Positions 1 through 11,346 are shown, numbered from the stretch's first letter. The stretch is DNA of 64,000 bases from Solenopsis invicta (GCF_016802725.1 NW_024105251.1:1-64000); one strand, 5' to 3'. Notes: generated by a model not told the origin, from the letters alone. Numbers and translations are program-made.

Positions 1-96
1 TGTGCTAATTATATTATGGGAGAGAGCAATAATGTTAAGAAATGTCCAATCTGCAAAGCAGAAATTTCATCTATCTACAAAGTATATACAGCATAA
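1..96 (+). CDS. C-terminal end of a RING-finger protein (partial)
   Basis: Frame 1 reads from the window edge to a TAA at 94-96 with no interruption, giving 31 codons. The peptide starts with Cys followed by Ala, then has a CPIC motif (codons 15-18), and ends in a short tail with the pattern I-x-x-I-Y-K-V-Y-T-A. This spacing matches the last zinc ligands of a C3HC4 RING domain placed at the very C-terminus, as in neuralized-like and related E3 ubiquitin ligases, which end in CP(I/L)CR followed by a hydrophobic tail. The rest of the RING and the protein lie upstream of the window. Family membership beyond RING is uncertain; an IAP-type RING is the alternative. It would be the neighbour upstream of the TRC8 gene on the same strand. 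Confidence 0.5.
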   Translation, partial: CANYIMGESNNVKKCPICKAEISSIYKVYTA

Positions 97-289
97 ATGA
101 GTTTGTATTTTCTTCTAAACATAAGAACATCTAAGAACGTATGCATACGCGTAATCTGAGATACTTGTCAATTATACGCTTTGAAATATATATGGCTAGA
201 CTACCTTGCATATTTTAATCTTTACGCATATAGTGCGCAATACTTAAGATACATAAAACATTATTCTATTGAAAATTAATAGTATATAT

Positions 290-290
290 A

Positions 291-327
<37 letters not shown>
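290..327. repeat. (TA)n microsatellite
   Basis: An almost pure run of TA dinucleotides. It ends exactly at the left end of the next transposon, which also uses TA as its target. Confidence 0.9.
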
Positions 328-328
<1 letters not shown>

Positions 329-331
<3 letters not shown>

Positions 332-628
332 GGTGTTTCAGACCACCCGTACACCCCTTTTTTCTTCGCAGGATTAGGACCAATCAAAAATATGTTCAGA
401 CGAAAGTTGTAGGGTTTCAAAAGATCTGTTCAATGATCTTATCAGTTTGACCTTGGATGGCGTCGCCAAGGTCAGATCGAAATCACATTAAGTTTTTTAA
501 ATGAAACACCCTATTTTTGATTCCAGAATCTAATAGCTGGTGTCAAGACGTTTCCAAAACACTACAAGAAAGTTTATTTTCGTTGACTACTTTCCGAGTT
601 GTGCGGCTTGAAAGTTACACTACCGCCA
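329..628 (+). repeat. Left terminal inverted repeat of the DD41D element
   Basis: Pairs along its whole length with 2618-2916 in reverse complement. Shared landmarks include CAGGGTGTTTC, a GACCTTGGATGGCGTCGCC segment and CTATTTTTGATTCCAGAATC. Differences are scattered substitutions and short indels. Confidence 0.85.
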
Positions 629-633
629 ACACC

Positions 634-905
634 ATGTAAATAACAATATAAAATCACGCGTTACGCAGAAAGCCGTGCAGCCGACACAAAGAAAGTAAAC
701 ACGCGATCCGGGCCAACAAAAACAGATCATGAAAAATCGTGAAAGTTAGCTGTCGCGACCGTAGATAGTCACATACATATGTATGTCATAATATTATGTA
801 ATTACATTATTACTTTAACGGTAGCACACGAGCAATAACGAGCGCGGCTTTCTGCGTAACGATGTCTAACTCGTGATTTTATACATATTGTTATTTGCAT
901 AGGAT
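634..905. repeat. Imperfect internal palindrome just inside the left TIR
   Basis: The segment at 634-680 (ATGTAAATAACAATATAAAA, then a TTACGCAGAAAGCCG core) recurs in reverse complement at about 843-905. The spacer contains ACATACATATGTATGT. It lies between the TIR and the transposase start and could form a subterminal hairpin. Its function is not known. Confidence 0.65.
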
Positions 906-1065
906 GTAGTAGAGATGTATTCACCACAACGCTATTGTGACTCAACTCAACACGAGTGACAATAACTCTCTCAAACTTGTCACCTACGTCTTCAATAACC
1001 GTCATATCAGTATCAATCGCGCAACAAAAATCCGACCCTCTTTATTAGTCTAGGTTTATTTAGCC

Positions 1066-2134
1066 ATGTCCTATTCCAATGAAGAAGCATGTGATATGCT
1101 GCTAATTTTAGGTGAGTGTCGAGGTACATTCATTGCAGCGGAAAGATTGTGGCGGGAACGTTATCCTGATCGGACTCCTCACTCGCGAAATGTATTTTCA
1201 CGTTTGGCTAAACGTCAATCAAATCAAAATTAAAGGTGTCGTTCAGCCTCAACATAACAAAGGTACACAAATTCGTCGTCCGATTATGGATGAAAGAACA
1301 GTGGAAATTCTTGCATCGACAGAATTGAACCCTTATGATTCTTTAAGACGACGAGAACAAGATTCTGGTGTTAGTAAAATCAGTGTTTGGCGCATTCTAA
1401 AAAATAACAAATTTCACCCTTACAGAATGTCTGTTCATCAAGCGTTGAATTATAACGATATTAGACAGAGACTTGTATTTTGCAACTTTATAAGACAGCA
1501 ACCACTTGATTTCCACTTGAAAATTTTATTTTCTGACGAATGTACACTTAAAAGTGATGGATCTGTTAATACTTGGAACTCTCGTTATTGGGCACAAAAT
1601 AATCCTCACTGGTTGAGAGAAGTAGATCATCAAACCATTTGGAAAGTCAATGTTTGGTGTGGAATTATTGGAAGTCAAATCATAGGTCCTGTTTTCTTTG
1701 ACGAAAATCTAAACGGTGATAGATATTCCGCCTTGATAATGATAGATCTTCCTGTCTTACTAGAAAATATTCCTCTGCAATTGCGCCTGAACATGTGGTT
1801 CCAACAAGATGCATGTCCGTCTCATACATCGAGAGTTGCTCGTGCGGCATTAAATACTATGTTCCCCGACAAGTGGATAGGCAAATACGGTCCAATCAAT
1901 TATCCACCCCGATCACCAGATCTCACCGTCCTTGATTATTATTTCTGGGGAAGGATAAAAAACTTGGTCTATCATGAACGTCCGACTACGAGGGATAATA
2001 TGATTCGTAGAATAAGTGAAGCAATTCGATCCTTACGTGCCGAGGAAATTCTTCGAGCAACCAATGATTTTCAAAATAGAGTTGATGCTTGCATCGCAGA
2101 GAATGGTGCTCACTTTGAACATTTAGTCGCTTAA
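1066..2134 (+). pseudogene. DD41D transposase with N-terminal helix-turn-helix, broken by one frameshift
   Basis: The natural start is the ATG at 1066, which opens a DUF4817-like DNA-binding segment (Y-S-N-E-E near the N-terminus, then a YPDR-x-PHS motif) that runs into a TAA soon after 1220. The catalytic part continues one frame over, from about 1230 to the stop at 2132-2134. The catalytic aspartates are in FSDEC (codon 1535-1537), QQDACPSH (1808-1810) and LDYYFWG (1934-1936). Exactly 41 residues separate the last two, so the spacing is DD41D rather than the DD34D of true mariners. The domain order and the PPRSPDL motif support a Tc1/mariner-type DDE recombinase acting on its own TIRs. A single indel near 1225-1235 separates this copy from an intact gene. 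Confidence 0.8.
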
Positions 2135-2160
2135 CAAAACATACACTCATTCATTCCCGA

Positions 2161-2365
2161 ACGTGAGAGGCAAGGGGACTCACGTGAATCAAGCACCCCA
2201 AACGTGAGAGGCAAGGGGACTCACGTGAATCAAGCACCCCAAACGTGAGAGGCAAGGGGACTCACGTGAATCAAGCACCCCAAACGTGAGAGGCAAGGGG
2301 ACTCACGTGAATCAAGCACCCCAAACGTGAGAGGCAAGGGGACTCACGTGAATCAAGCACCCCAA
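2161..2365. repeat. 41-bp minisatellite, five copies
   Basis: The unit starts ACGTGAGAGGCAAGGGGACT and recurs at 2161, 2202, 2243, 2284 and 2325, an exact 41-bp period with near-identical copies. Each unit contains CACGTG and ends in CACCCC. It lies directly after the transposase stop and inside the element, so it moves with the transposon. Confidence 0.95.
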
Positions 2366-2617
2366 TGGGATGAAATTCTCGTCACGTCCACGTCGTTCAT
2401 TCTGGATAATGCTAAGCACGGGAAAATGCATACAATCAACATGATTGATCATCAAACATAATCAATCCAGTTAATAAACAAAAGCAGAGTACATAAAACT
2501 TTGACTCCCCTTTTCCTCCTCCATACACATACGCATGCACGTATGCACACACCCACACACAAGATTAAATCCGACTAAGTAACCACCACATGGTACATCT
2601 TGAGTAATGCTGATGCT

Positions 2618-2916
2618 GGCGGTAGTGTAACTTTCAAGCCGCACAACTCGGAAAGTAGTCAACGAAAATAAACATTCTTATAGTGTTTTGGAAAGGTCTT
2701 GACACCAGCTATTAGATTCTGGAATCAAAAATAGGGTGTTCCACTTAAAAAACTTAATGTGATTTCGATCTGACCTTGGCGACGCCATCCAAGGTCAAAC
2801 TGATAAGATCATTGAATAGATCATTTGAAACCCTACAACTTTCGTCTGAACATATTTTTGATTGGTCCTAATCCTGCGAAGAGAAAAGGGGTGTACGGGT
2901 GGTCTGAAACACCCTG
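2618..2916 (-). repeat. Right terminal inverted repeat of the DD41D element
   Basis: Reverse complement of 329-628, ending in CACCCTG followed by the TA target duplication at 2917-2918. Confidence 0.85.
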
Positions 2917-4490
2917 TATATACACTAGTCTAACTACACAAAAAGTTTATTTTCTTCTTTTAAATATATATAAACGTTATTAACTGTTGACAGAGTTATA
3001 TTTTATGTTTCATTTTAAACAAAGAAGGGAATAGAGTTCTGCTTTTCAGATGTGAAGACTGATTAGAAAATAAGTTTTATTTTATTTCATTCTCGTATTA
3101 TAGATATATGTAGAATTATGGTTAACTCTGTTGCTAATTGTGATTGTGCAATAAGAGCTTTAATTATTTTGTTGATGAATAAATTACTGAGATTTTGGCT
3201 TTCCTTGTATAATTCTAGTATTGAATAAAAATGTAAGTTTGATAATCTAATTTTATTTATCATTAATTATATTATACAGTATATATCAATAAAACGGCAG
3301 ATGTGTGAAGATATGTATGTAAAATTTTATAAATAATACAGTAAACCGAGCAAGCTGTAATAAATAAATACATTTACCTATGTAGAGTAATATGAAATTA
3401 AATATATTTTTTACACACAAACATAAAGAAATTATGAATAAGTTTAATGTGGACATAAAAAAGGTCTGCAAAATAATATTAAAATAAAAAAACAAAAAAC
3501 AAAAAATTTATTATTACATTCTACATTTCTAATATATTATACGTATATGTGAAAGTAATAAGTCTAATAAGGTAGAGAGACAGAAAAAAGATATAAAGAG
3601 GAAAAACTATTTCATCATTAATATCATGATCTTCATATAATGTTTGCGCTGTGTTTTACTTTGTGTAATATATTATTAAATTTTAAATATATTTAATATT
3701 TGTCACTCTTAGAGCATGTATAAACGGTAAGCAAAAATTTATGCTGTAATAAATCTGAAGAAACTCCATAACATTACACAAAATTCTAATAGCGAAGACA
3801 ATAAAAATAAATATTCGCTTAAAAGAATCTCATGTTTTGCAAACGGATTTGTTCATTCTATTGATAACTAAACGATTGCTTTCGTAAACTGTGGCTTATC
3901 CGTGGAACATGTTGTCTTCTTAGCATTTAAAATATGTAAGTACAGAAACTCTAATACAATATAAAATAATCATACTTTAAAAAATCAAATGTACATTCAC
4001 AACACAAATATAAATTGTATACATAATAATTCATACACACAACACAAATTTCATAAATGTACATAAATTTCATCGTTTTTTCCATCACAAACGCATGCTT
4101 TTCTCTGAATTGATATGGAAAAGTTGTCTAAATAATTTTCTCATATCTCTAAAGATTTATATATAAATAATCATAAAATGTGATTAAAGATTGAAAGGTA
4201 GGCAATTTTTCTATCAATCACTTTAACAATCGTTCCGATTGAAATAGCTTTACGATAAACTTATCCAAGAAATTTTATCAAACATATCAAAGGTTTATGA
4301 ATGATGTTTATGAATCAAATACACGATTCGATTATATTCAACTATTTTTATTTCATTTTAATAGATTCATAAAACAGAGAAGGCTTTATATACAGAATTA
4401 TTTATTTACATATTAGAAAGAAAGCGAAAAATCAACAAATTAAAGTTATTAAAGTAACATTTTTAGGGTTAGGAAAACTGTCACGGAACA
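2917..4490. other. AT-rich spacer without recognisable gene
   Basis: Long A/T runs with frequent stops in all frames. The short open stretch at 3286-3495 on the minus strand has biased hydrophobic composition and no motif. I see no transposon ends, RNA gene or exon here. Confidence 0.6.
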
Positions 4491-4493
4491 TAT

Positions 4494-4790
4494 GTGTCCG
4501 ATTGCAACCACCGTGTGTCCGTTTCCTACTGTGTCCGATTGCAACCACCGTGTGTCCGTTTCCTACTGTGTCCGATTGACACTGTGTCCGTTTCTTACTG
4601 TGTCCGATTGACACTGTGTCCGTTTCTTACTGTGTCCGATTGTCACTGTGTCCGTTTCTTACTGTGTCCGATTGTCACTGTGTCCGTTTCTTACTGTGTC
4701 CGATTGTCACTGTGTCCCACTGCAACCACCGTGTGTCCGTTTCCTACTGTGTCCAATTGTCACTGTGTCCGTTTCGTTCAACTTGCTGTG
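4494..4790. repeat. Minisatellite of 32-bp and 37-bp units
   Basis: About nine units built from alternating TGTCCGATTG and TGTCCGTTTC blocks. The 32-bp form carries a TCACTG linker and the 37-bp form a CAACCACCG linker. Because 32 and 37 are not multiples of three, all three frames stay open for stretches and give look-alike repeat ORFs on both strands. It immediately precedes the LINE remnant and may have formed at its 5' end. Confidence 0.9.
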
Positions 4791-4855
4791 TCCGATTTAT
4801 TCTGTGCGCAACTGGGACTCATTCAGGAACACTCAGACCATCGTTGACAATCTAG

Positions 4856-5662
4856 TGAATTCATGCAATGCATGTCAGGTCTCACATTACATTTGGGACA
4901 CCAAATGTCTACATTTCAAACGACTTAAATTAGTCAATACAGTCATGGCACACTGTAACACCAACAATATCACGGCCAAAAAAATCATCAAAAATAGAGG
5001 CATAACCGAGATCTCGCAAGTCAAGACGGATTTAAAATCCTCAACTTATACTAGACAAGTATCTAGTATGGGAGATTTTGCAATAAACAAACACAGACGG
5101 AAAACGAAATCCTTACCGGAGATCCACCTGGTCCGTTAGGACCAGAAAAGGACCTCGGAACATAGGGAAATAAGATCACTTCCTTCCAAAAATAAACTCG
5201 CGACTTCCACTGTCTCGAGCAAATTACGAAATATAGATACGAACACACCAGAAGAACGGGGATCTTGCCCACTCAAGACAGGGTCCTAGCACATCTTACA
5301 CAGACCTTGAAGGGAATTCTAATCTGTCCTCCCATTTTGAAACTAAAACTAGCATAGCATACAAAAAGAAGAATACAAATATTAACACACAGTCTCCGGA
5401 CTATACAAACGATAAAACATTAATCGAGTCTCTGCCCAGTATCTGTGGAGGACAAATCAGCTCTCCAGACGATATCAGAGTTCTAGAAGAAATAAATAAA
5501 ATGATCCAATCAAAGGAGTTAATCCTCTTAGACCTCATCAAAATTAACAATCTGGAAAGAACACACTCGAGTAAGGAAAGACTATTAACCAATTACTTTA
5601 ATAAAATTTCCGCAAATATAAACTTAAATAAATATAGTTTAAATTTAGACTACTTAAATTAA
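4856..5662 (+). pseudogene. LINE ORF1 (gag-like) remnant
   Basis: An open frame from about 4856 to 5139 contains C-x2-C-x3-H followed by a later Cys, a degraded CCHC zinc knuckle, then a Lys/Asn-rich stretch. Similar polar, coding-like sequence continues in other frames up to a TAA near 5660, preceded by a short Leu/Asn/Asp/Tyr tail. The position directly before the endonuclease ORF matches ORF1 of I-clade elements, a nucleic-acid chaperone. Several frameshifts and a missing N-terminus make this a pseudogene. Confidence 0.5.
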
Positions 5663-5735
5663 CCAATTTATATCACTATTACAACTTATAACCTACCCAA
5701 ATCATAAGCCTAAGTCTTGAGTCACAATAAGCAAA

Positions 5736-8700
5736 ATGATTAAATTACTCCAATGGAATTGTAGAGGTATCAAAAACAAATACAACGAATTTAGCAACAT
5801 CCTATTAAACTACAATATAATCTGCCTTCAAGAGACTTGGCTTCACTCAAAATATATTCTAAGATTTAACAATTATGTCACTTTTAGAATTGATAGAATT
5901 GGACGACTTCCAGGGAGGAGGGGTAGCCATAATATGCAAAAACGTGCTAGATCCCATACTACATAAAACAGAAAGTATCACAAACCATTCGGACCTGGAG
6001 GTGATATGCATATCATGTCAAATTGATGAGTTCTCTTTGGATAGAATATCTGTTATATCTATATACAGACCACCAGATATTTGCATCACTAAAAACATAT
6101 GGACCTATTAGATCTATTAGAGCTAACGGGTACTAACAATATCCCGACCCATGCGATCCTATGCGGAAACTTCAACGGACATCATCCCGCATGGGGATCT
6201 TCCAGACAAAATGGAGTGGGAAAGAGTGAGGTCATATTTTCCTCTTCATTCAGAATACTAAACGACGGACAGGCTACCAGGATTTCGGTGAACTCTGAAC
6301 ATAAAAGCACACCTGACCTCTCTCTCTCTAAGATTGATTTCATGGAAATAGATTGGAACATTTGTGAGAAAGTGATGGGCAGCGATCACTTTCCCATTAT
6401 AATAGATCTATATAACCCACGGAAAAATTTGGCTCTTAACCACGGCGAAGACCTCTCCCCCAAAAGAAAAAAAGGTAAATTGATACTCAAAGATTTCGAC
6501 ACTAAAAAATACGCCAAATTATGGCATGAGACAAAATTAGACCTCAACAAAGACAGCCTCACGGGAGCAGAAGCTTATACACTCTGGTACCAAAACATGC
6601 TAAACTGTCTCCTTAAAACTGGAGCCACTATAATAAGTGAACAAAATATCAAACAGGTTTTTGATCCCGCAAGTAAACAAATCGTAAACATAAATCTCAA
6701 TAACCAATCTATTTATAAGTAAAAAAATAGGGTAAAAATAATACGGAAACATTCCAAGATGTGGTGGGATGAGGAATGTGACAATGCAGTAACGATAAGA
6801 AAGGAAGCATTTATCAACCTAACTTCCAACCCTTCCAGAGAAACCTTGAGAGAGTATAGAAAAGTCTCAAACGAAACCAGGAAAACATTGGCCAAAAGGA
6901 AAAAAGAGAATATTAGAAATATGGTTAACGACCTCTCCAAAGGACCGTCGATCAAAAAATTTTGGGATAAGGTCGGACAATTCAAGAGAAGTGCTATCTT
7001 GAACACCTATCCTTCTCCCACAAAAAGCAAAAGAGAATTTATTGATAAGTTTATCGAGGAATTCGCTCCTCCTGGAGCTGCTCACGACTTCAAAACTAAA
7101 CAATTCGAAGTACCTTCCTCTGAACCTCTCTTTCAGAATTGCCGTCAGTCTTTCACAATCCGGGAAACGACAACAACAGTAAGATCAAAAATAGTCCTGG
7201 CAGAGACCTGATCAGTTACCACATCCTAAAAAATTCGCCTCATGAGGCAATTGCTTACCTAACAGAGTACTTTAACAAAATTATCCGAGACAGATCGTTC
7301 CCTTCTCAATGGCATGACTTCTCGATTACACTGATTAAAAAACCGAACAACAACAGTTATAGACCTATCGCTTTAGCTTCATGTACACTAAAAATATTAG
7401 AAAAACTAATCAAGATAAGATTGGAGAGACTCGTGGAATTGGACTTTGTTCTACCAAAGTGTCAGTTCGGATTCAGAAGAGGAAGATCCTGCGACAACTG
7501 TCTAGCACTCTTAAACCTTGAAATATACAAAGCCTTCTCAGAGAACAAAACAACCGGCGGTTTATTTTTAGACATTAAAGGGGCTTACGACAACATCAAC
7601 CCAACAATACTAATAGAAATCATAAATAAATTACGATTACCTAGGGGATATAAATCATTCATCAGCAACTTACTAAGCCCCAGATCTGTTAACTTCTATT
7701 CGGAGGGGAGATTCTATGGCACTAGAACCATTTTTAAGGGAGTCCCGCAGAGTATCGTTCTAAGTTCTTTACTTTTCAATATCTATGTAAAAGACATTCT
7801 ACATTTTGTACCTCATAATTGCAAAACCATACAATTTGCAGATGATGTAGCTATCCTGTGCTCTGATAAGGCACCAATAACGATCCAAACCACATTGACG
7901 AAGGCCTTTTCTAATCTACATAAATGGTTGGACTCTATTGGATTAACACTATCTACAACCAAGACCCAACTTTGTTTCTTTCACAGGAAACGTAACACGA
8001 CAATTCCTTCAAACATTACGGTATCTGGTGGCTCCATAAATAATAAATTGCAGATCAAATACCTAGGGATATACTTGGATTCTGGCCACAGGTGGAGATC
8101 TCATTTGGCAGCGGCAAAGATTAAGGCAGTTAAGTTTATGAATATCCTGAAATGGCTTGCAGGGAAAAATTAGAGCATCACAGTAACGCACGCGATGAAT
8201 TTTATTAATACCACTATTAGAACTCAAGCCCTCTGGGGCGCCATCTGGTACAACAGCTCATGCAAAACCCATCTGAAGATAAATGACAACTTATTGGGAT
8301 CAGCATATAAAATAACATTGGGATTACCCAGATTCACCTCTACCAAAGTAGGATGGGCCATATCCAATCAATGGTCAACACTGTCTCCACACAATGTGAC
8401 AAGCTAATTCTAAAATCCTTTCAGTTGAAAAATATGGAAATAATTAACAAAATAATTAACAAAATTTTGCCACAAAAATTTCCCTTACGAGAATCCCAGA
8501 TAGAAACGTTCCATTCGTTGTGACTAGATGGCCGTCAGTTAAACACTTTCTTCCCTCTTTATACAAATGGGAGGTCCATCCCTGTTTTGCATACCCTTTC
8601 CAGGTGGAATATCATGAGATTGATATAGACTACAAATCTGGTCTAGCAGCTCTCTCCGCGGGAACGTCAGAGGATATTAACTTGATATTTGATTGCGGGG

Positions 8701-9509
8701 TCTCCAGTCGGAGATCCTGTGACGATGAAATAGATATTTACACGGACGGATCTAGATCTGGCCTTGCGGAGGGCAGGAACATTAACTCGAATCTTCCTCA
8801 AGATAATTTCTCGGTGGGCTATTCCATTCATATCCCCTCGCATAACCTAAATTACAAATTCAAAATCAACGCTATATCATCCTCCTTTAGAGCGGAGGCC
8901 CTTGCAATCTACAAATCCATAGAAACAGCTATTGATTTGGGGATCAAAGCTATCAACATTTGCACGGATTCAAAAAGTACTCTGGATGCTCTGGAATCCT
9001 GCGTAGAGAATAAATATAAATCACACATTAAAATGTTGGATCCGACTATTCAAGATCTTTACCTTTTCATTCTAACATGCCGAAAGAGGGAATTATTGTC
9101 GGTCACATTTACATGGTGTCCTGCGCATAAGGGCATAACGGAGAACAAGAGGGCCGACAAGCTGGCCAAGGAAGGATCACACAATGGTGCGTTATTGAAA
9201 AACAGGATCTCCTCTGGAGAGTGTATGAGCTGCCTAACAAAAAAATATAAATCTATAGATACAGAACACTTTATGGCTACCTATGACAATTCTGGCAAAT
9301 ACTATTTTCAATATTTTAGCGATATTAACCCCAGAAGACTTTTGAAATACAAACTAGACAGGGTTTCCTTCGGCAGGCTGACGAGAATAATTTCTAACTC
9401 GTGCTTCTCTGAAGAGATACTGTACAGAATCGATAGAGCGAAGTCTCCCGCATGCCCATGCGGATTTGAGAATCAAAACGTTAACCACATTTTTGGGCTT
9501 GCCTTTTAA
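5736..9509 (+). pseudogene. LINE ORF2: endonuclease, reverse transcriptase and RNase H (frameshifted)
   Basis: The ATG at 5736 opens an endonuclease with LQWNCRG and LQETWL motifs. It continues after a frameshift near 5890 (GGGVAI, IYRPP), then CGNFNGHHPAWGS and GSDHFPI at 6160-6400. The reverse transcriptase lies at 7139-8173 with SYRPIAL, QFGFRRGRS, LDIKGAYDNI, a GVPQ motif and a FADD active site in place of YADD. RNase H lies at 8520-9509 with YTDGS, FRAEAL, CTDSKS, WCPAHKG and ADKLAKEG, so its acidic residues are present. A Cys-rich tail (CPCG) follows. At least five frame changes or stops interrupt it. These are the enzymes of target-primed reverse transcription. This copy cannot encode them as one protein. 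Confidence 0.85.
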
Positions 9510-9641
9510 TAAAAACAGAAAGCAATAAAATAATATGTGACCTTAAAAGCATGGGGCTTCAGTTTCCCCTTTCTGTGGAGTATGTCCTCAATAACATAAA
9601 CTTTAAGATTACTCGAGTTGTACAAAAATTTTTATCTATTA

Positions 9642-10907
9642 GGAGTACAAATTGAAAACCGCCGTTTTTTGTCAAAATTTGAGGATTGATTGTTGAAAAA
9701 TGGTTACATACTTATTCTTGAAAGTATTGTCCATCGCTGGCCACTACTTTCTCCCACCTTTCGGGCAGCATACGAATCCCGCGTCGAAAAAACTGCTCGT
9801 CTTTTGCGGCGATTCACGAATCGACCCAGTTTTGGCCTCTTCGTAATAATGGAAGTGCTGCTCAGCCAGGCCATGCGCCATTGATCGGAACAAGTGGTAA
9901 TCTGAAGGGGCGATGTCAAGAGAATACGGCGGATGAGGTAAGACGTCCCATTTCAATGTTTCCAGATAGATTTTAACAACCTGAGCAACATGTGGCCGAG
10001 CGTTGTCGTGCAGCAACATCACTTTTTCGTGTTTTTGCTTGTATTGTGGCCGTTTTTCCTGCAATGCTCGGCTCAAACGCATTAGTTGTGTTCGGTAGCG
10101 AGCTCCTGTGATGGTTTCACCCGGTTGCAACAGCTCATAATAAATCACGCCGAGCTGGTCCCACCAAATACACAGCATGAGCTTCGAGCCATGGTTTGGC
10201 TTGGCCGTCGATGTTGATGCATGGCCGCGGTAGCCCCACGATTCGCTTTGGATTATCATAATGGATCCACTTTTCATCGCCGGTTACAATACGATGCAAA
10301 AAACCCTTCCGTTTTTGCCGTTGGAGCAGCTGTTCGCACGCGAAAAAACGCCGTTCGACGTCTCTCGGCTTTAATTCGTATAGCACCCAGTGTCCATGCT
10401 TTTGGATCATTCCCATGGTTTTTAAACGAAATAGCTTGTTGAGTCACGCCCAATGAATCTGCAAGCTCCTGTTGCGTTTGAGATGAATCTTCATTCAGTA
10501 ATGTTTCCAATTGTGCGTCTTCAAACTTTTTCACCTGTCCGGGACGCTCCTTGTCTTCTACGCCGAAATCACCACTTTTGAAGCGTTGGAACCATTCTCG
10601 ACACGTTCTTTCACTAATGAAAGCCTCACCATAAGTTTTTACAATCATTCGACGCGCCTCAGCCGCAGATTTTTTCGAATTGAAGGCAAAAAGCAAAACT
10701 TCCCGCAAATGACGCTTATTGGGCACAAATTTCGACATTTTCGATCACAAAAAAATATATAACGCCGATAAAAATTCACAACTGCAATGATAAGGAATTG
10801 TTGCCAGATGCCCAACCTTACATTTAAAATTTTTGATCTAACGTTTGGCGCCAGCATTTACCGCTGGCGCCATCTACTGGAAAAAGGCGGCTTTCAATTT
10901 GTACTCC
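9642..10907 (-). mobile_element. Mariner element A (DD34D), inserted in the LINE 3' region
   Basis: The terminal repeats begin GGAGTACAAATTGAAA, and TA dinucleotides flank both ends (9640-9641 and 10908-10909). Length is 1,266 bp, typical of mariner. It is very similar throughout to mariner B at 15775-17054, including non-coding parts. LINE-like 3' sequence resumes on the far side, so the mariner is the younger insertion. Confidence 0.9.
9744..10738 (-). pseudogene. Mariner A transposase, broken by frameshifts
   Basis: Reads from the ATG at 10738 on the minus strand. The N-terminal helix-turn-helix half (VPNKRHLREVLLFAFN, CREWFQRFKSGDF, TQQELADSLGVTQQAIS) ends in a small deletion near 10430. 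The next frame carries the GDEKWIHYDN block, another shift occurs near 10250, and the last frame carries HDNARPH and APSDYHLF, giving DD34D spacing. A final frameshift near 9810 changes the C-terminus. The sequence resembles the cecropia-type mariner subfamily; that assignment is from memory of the family motifs. It is inactive as it stands. Confidence 0.85.
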
Positions 10908-11276
10908 TAATATAATCTCAAAAGAATACAATATTTTACTCTAAGACGGATTGCAGAATCTGAACAGAATAGGGGAAAGAGAAAGAAAGTAGACGGTACG
11001 GAAAAAAGGTAATATTTTTTTCCTTATTCCATGTACTCACTTTAATACTCGATTTAAACTTAGTAAATTTATGCCAAGATTTGTGCTTTCGGAAGTCCTC
11101 TCTGTTCCCAGATTGCCAGGGAGGAGGGGACAAAACACGGATCAAAAAATCAAAACACTGGAGAACCTATCACTAGGATTCCTGGCCAGGATCCAACAAA
11201 GGAAGTGAAGAACTATTGGTACTTAGACTCCTCTGTAGTCTGATATCCAGGGCCTCCTAAAGAAGAAGAAGAAGAA

Positions 11277-11346
11277 GGCGCGGCGCTGTGCGGTGAGGAG
11301 GAAAAGCAGTAGCTGTTTTTCCCTCTTCTCCGCACAGCGCCGCGCC
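11277..11346. repeat. Strong GC-rich hairpin
   Basis: GGCGCGGCGCTGTGCGG at 11277-11293 pairs perfectly with 11330-11346, with a 36-base loop containing GAGGAGGAAAAG and TTTTTCCCTCTTCTC. It sits at the LINE 3' junction, inside the CAGGGTGT-type repeat that follows. Confidence 0.85.

Larger units (their letters stand above)
329..2916 (+). mobile_element. Tc1/mariner-superfamily DNA transposon with DD41D spacing and long inverted repeats
   Basis: The ends read CAGGGTGTTTC and GAAACACCCTG, both flanked by TA, the target of the Tc1/mariner superfamily. Terminal inverted repeats of about 300 bp (329-628 and 2618-2916) are collinear and highly similar. One transposase gene lies between them, followed by five 41-bp tandem repeats. 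The element is 2.59 kb, about twice the size of a classic mariner, because of the long repeats and the minisatellite. The transposase is frameshifted, so this copy is not autonomous. The TIR similarity looks high, suggesting fairly recent activity. Diverged relatives of the TIR occur at 47880-48270 and 49230-49700. Confidence 0.85.
4791..11277 (+). mobile_element. I-clade non-LTR retrotransposon (LINE), degenerate, interrupted by mariner A
   Basis: In order: an ORF1 remnant with a degraded zinc knuckle, an apurinic-type endonuclease, a reverse transcriptase, an RNase H domain and a C-terminal Cys/His segment, which is the layout of the I group. The 3' region resumes after the mariner at 10908 and ends in an AAGAAGAAGAAGAAG tail (about 11260-11276), a simple-repeat tail as used by I/R1-type LINEs instead of poly(A). 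ORF2 is spread over several frames, so the copy is dead. The 5' boundary is unclear; it could begin within or just after the minisatellite. Confidence 0.75.

Noticed and set aside
2161..2365. Regular repeats that recall a CRISPR array
   Set aside because: Units are directly adjacent without unique spacers, the context is a eukaryotic transposon, and no cas genes exist.
3286..3495. 69-aa hydrophobic minus-strand ORF
   Set aside because: A chance frame in A/T-rich sequence; no start context, motif or neighbour to support it.
4494..5139. Overlapping ORFs on both strands, rich in Cys, Val and Ser
   Set aside because: They are read from the 32/37-bp minisatellite in several frames and repeat the same short peptide; no domain. 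The downstream part of one is kept as LINE ORF1 remnant.
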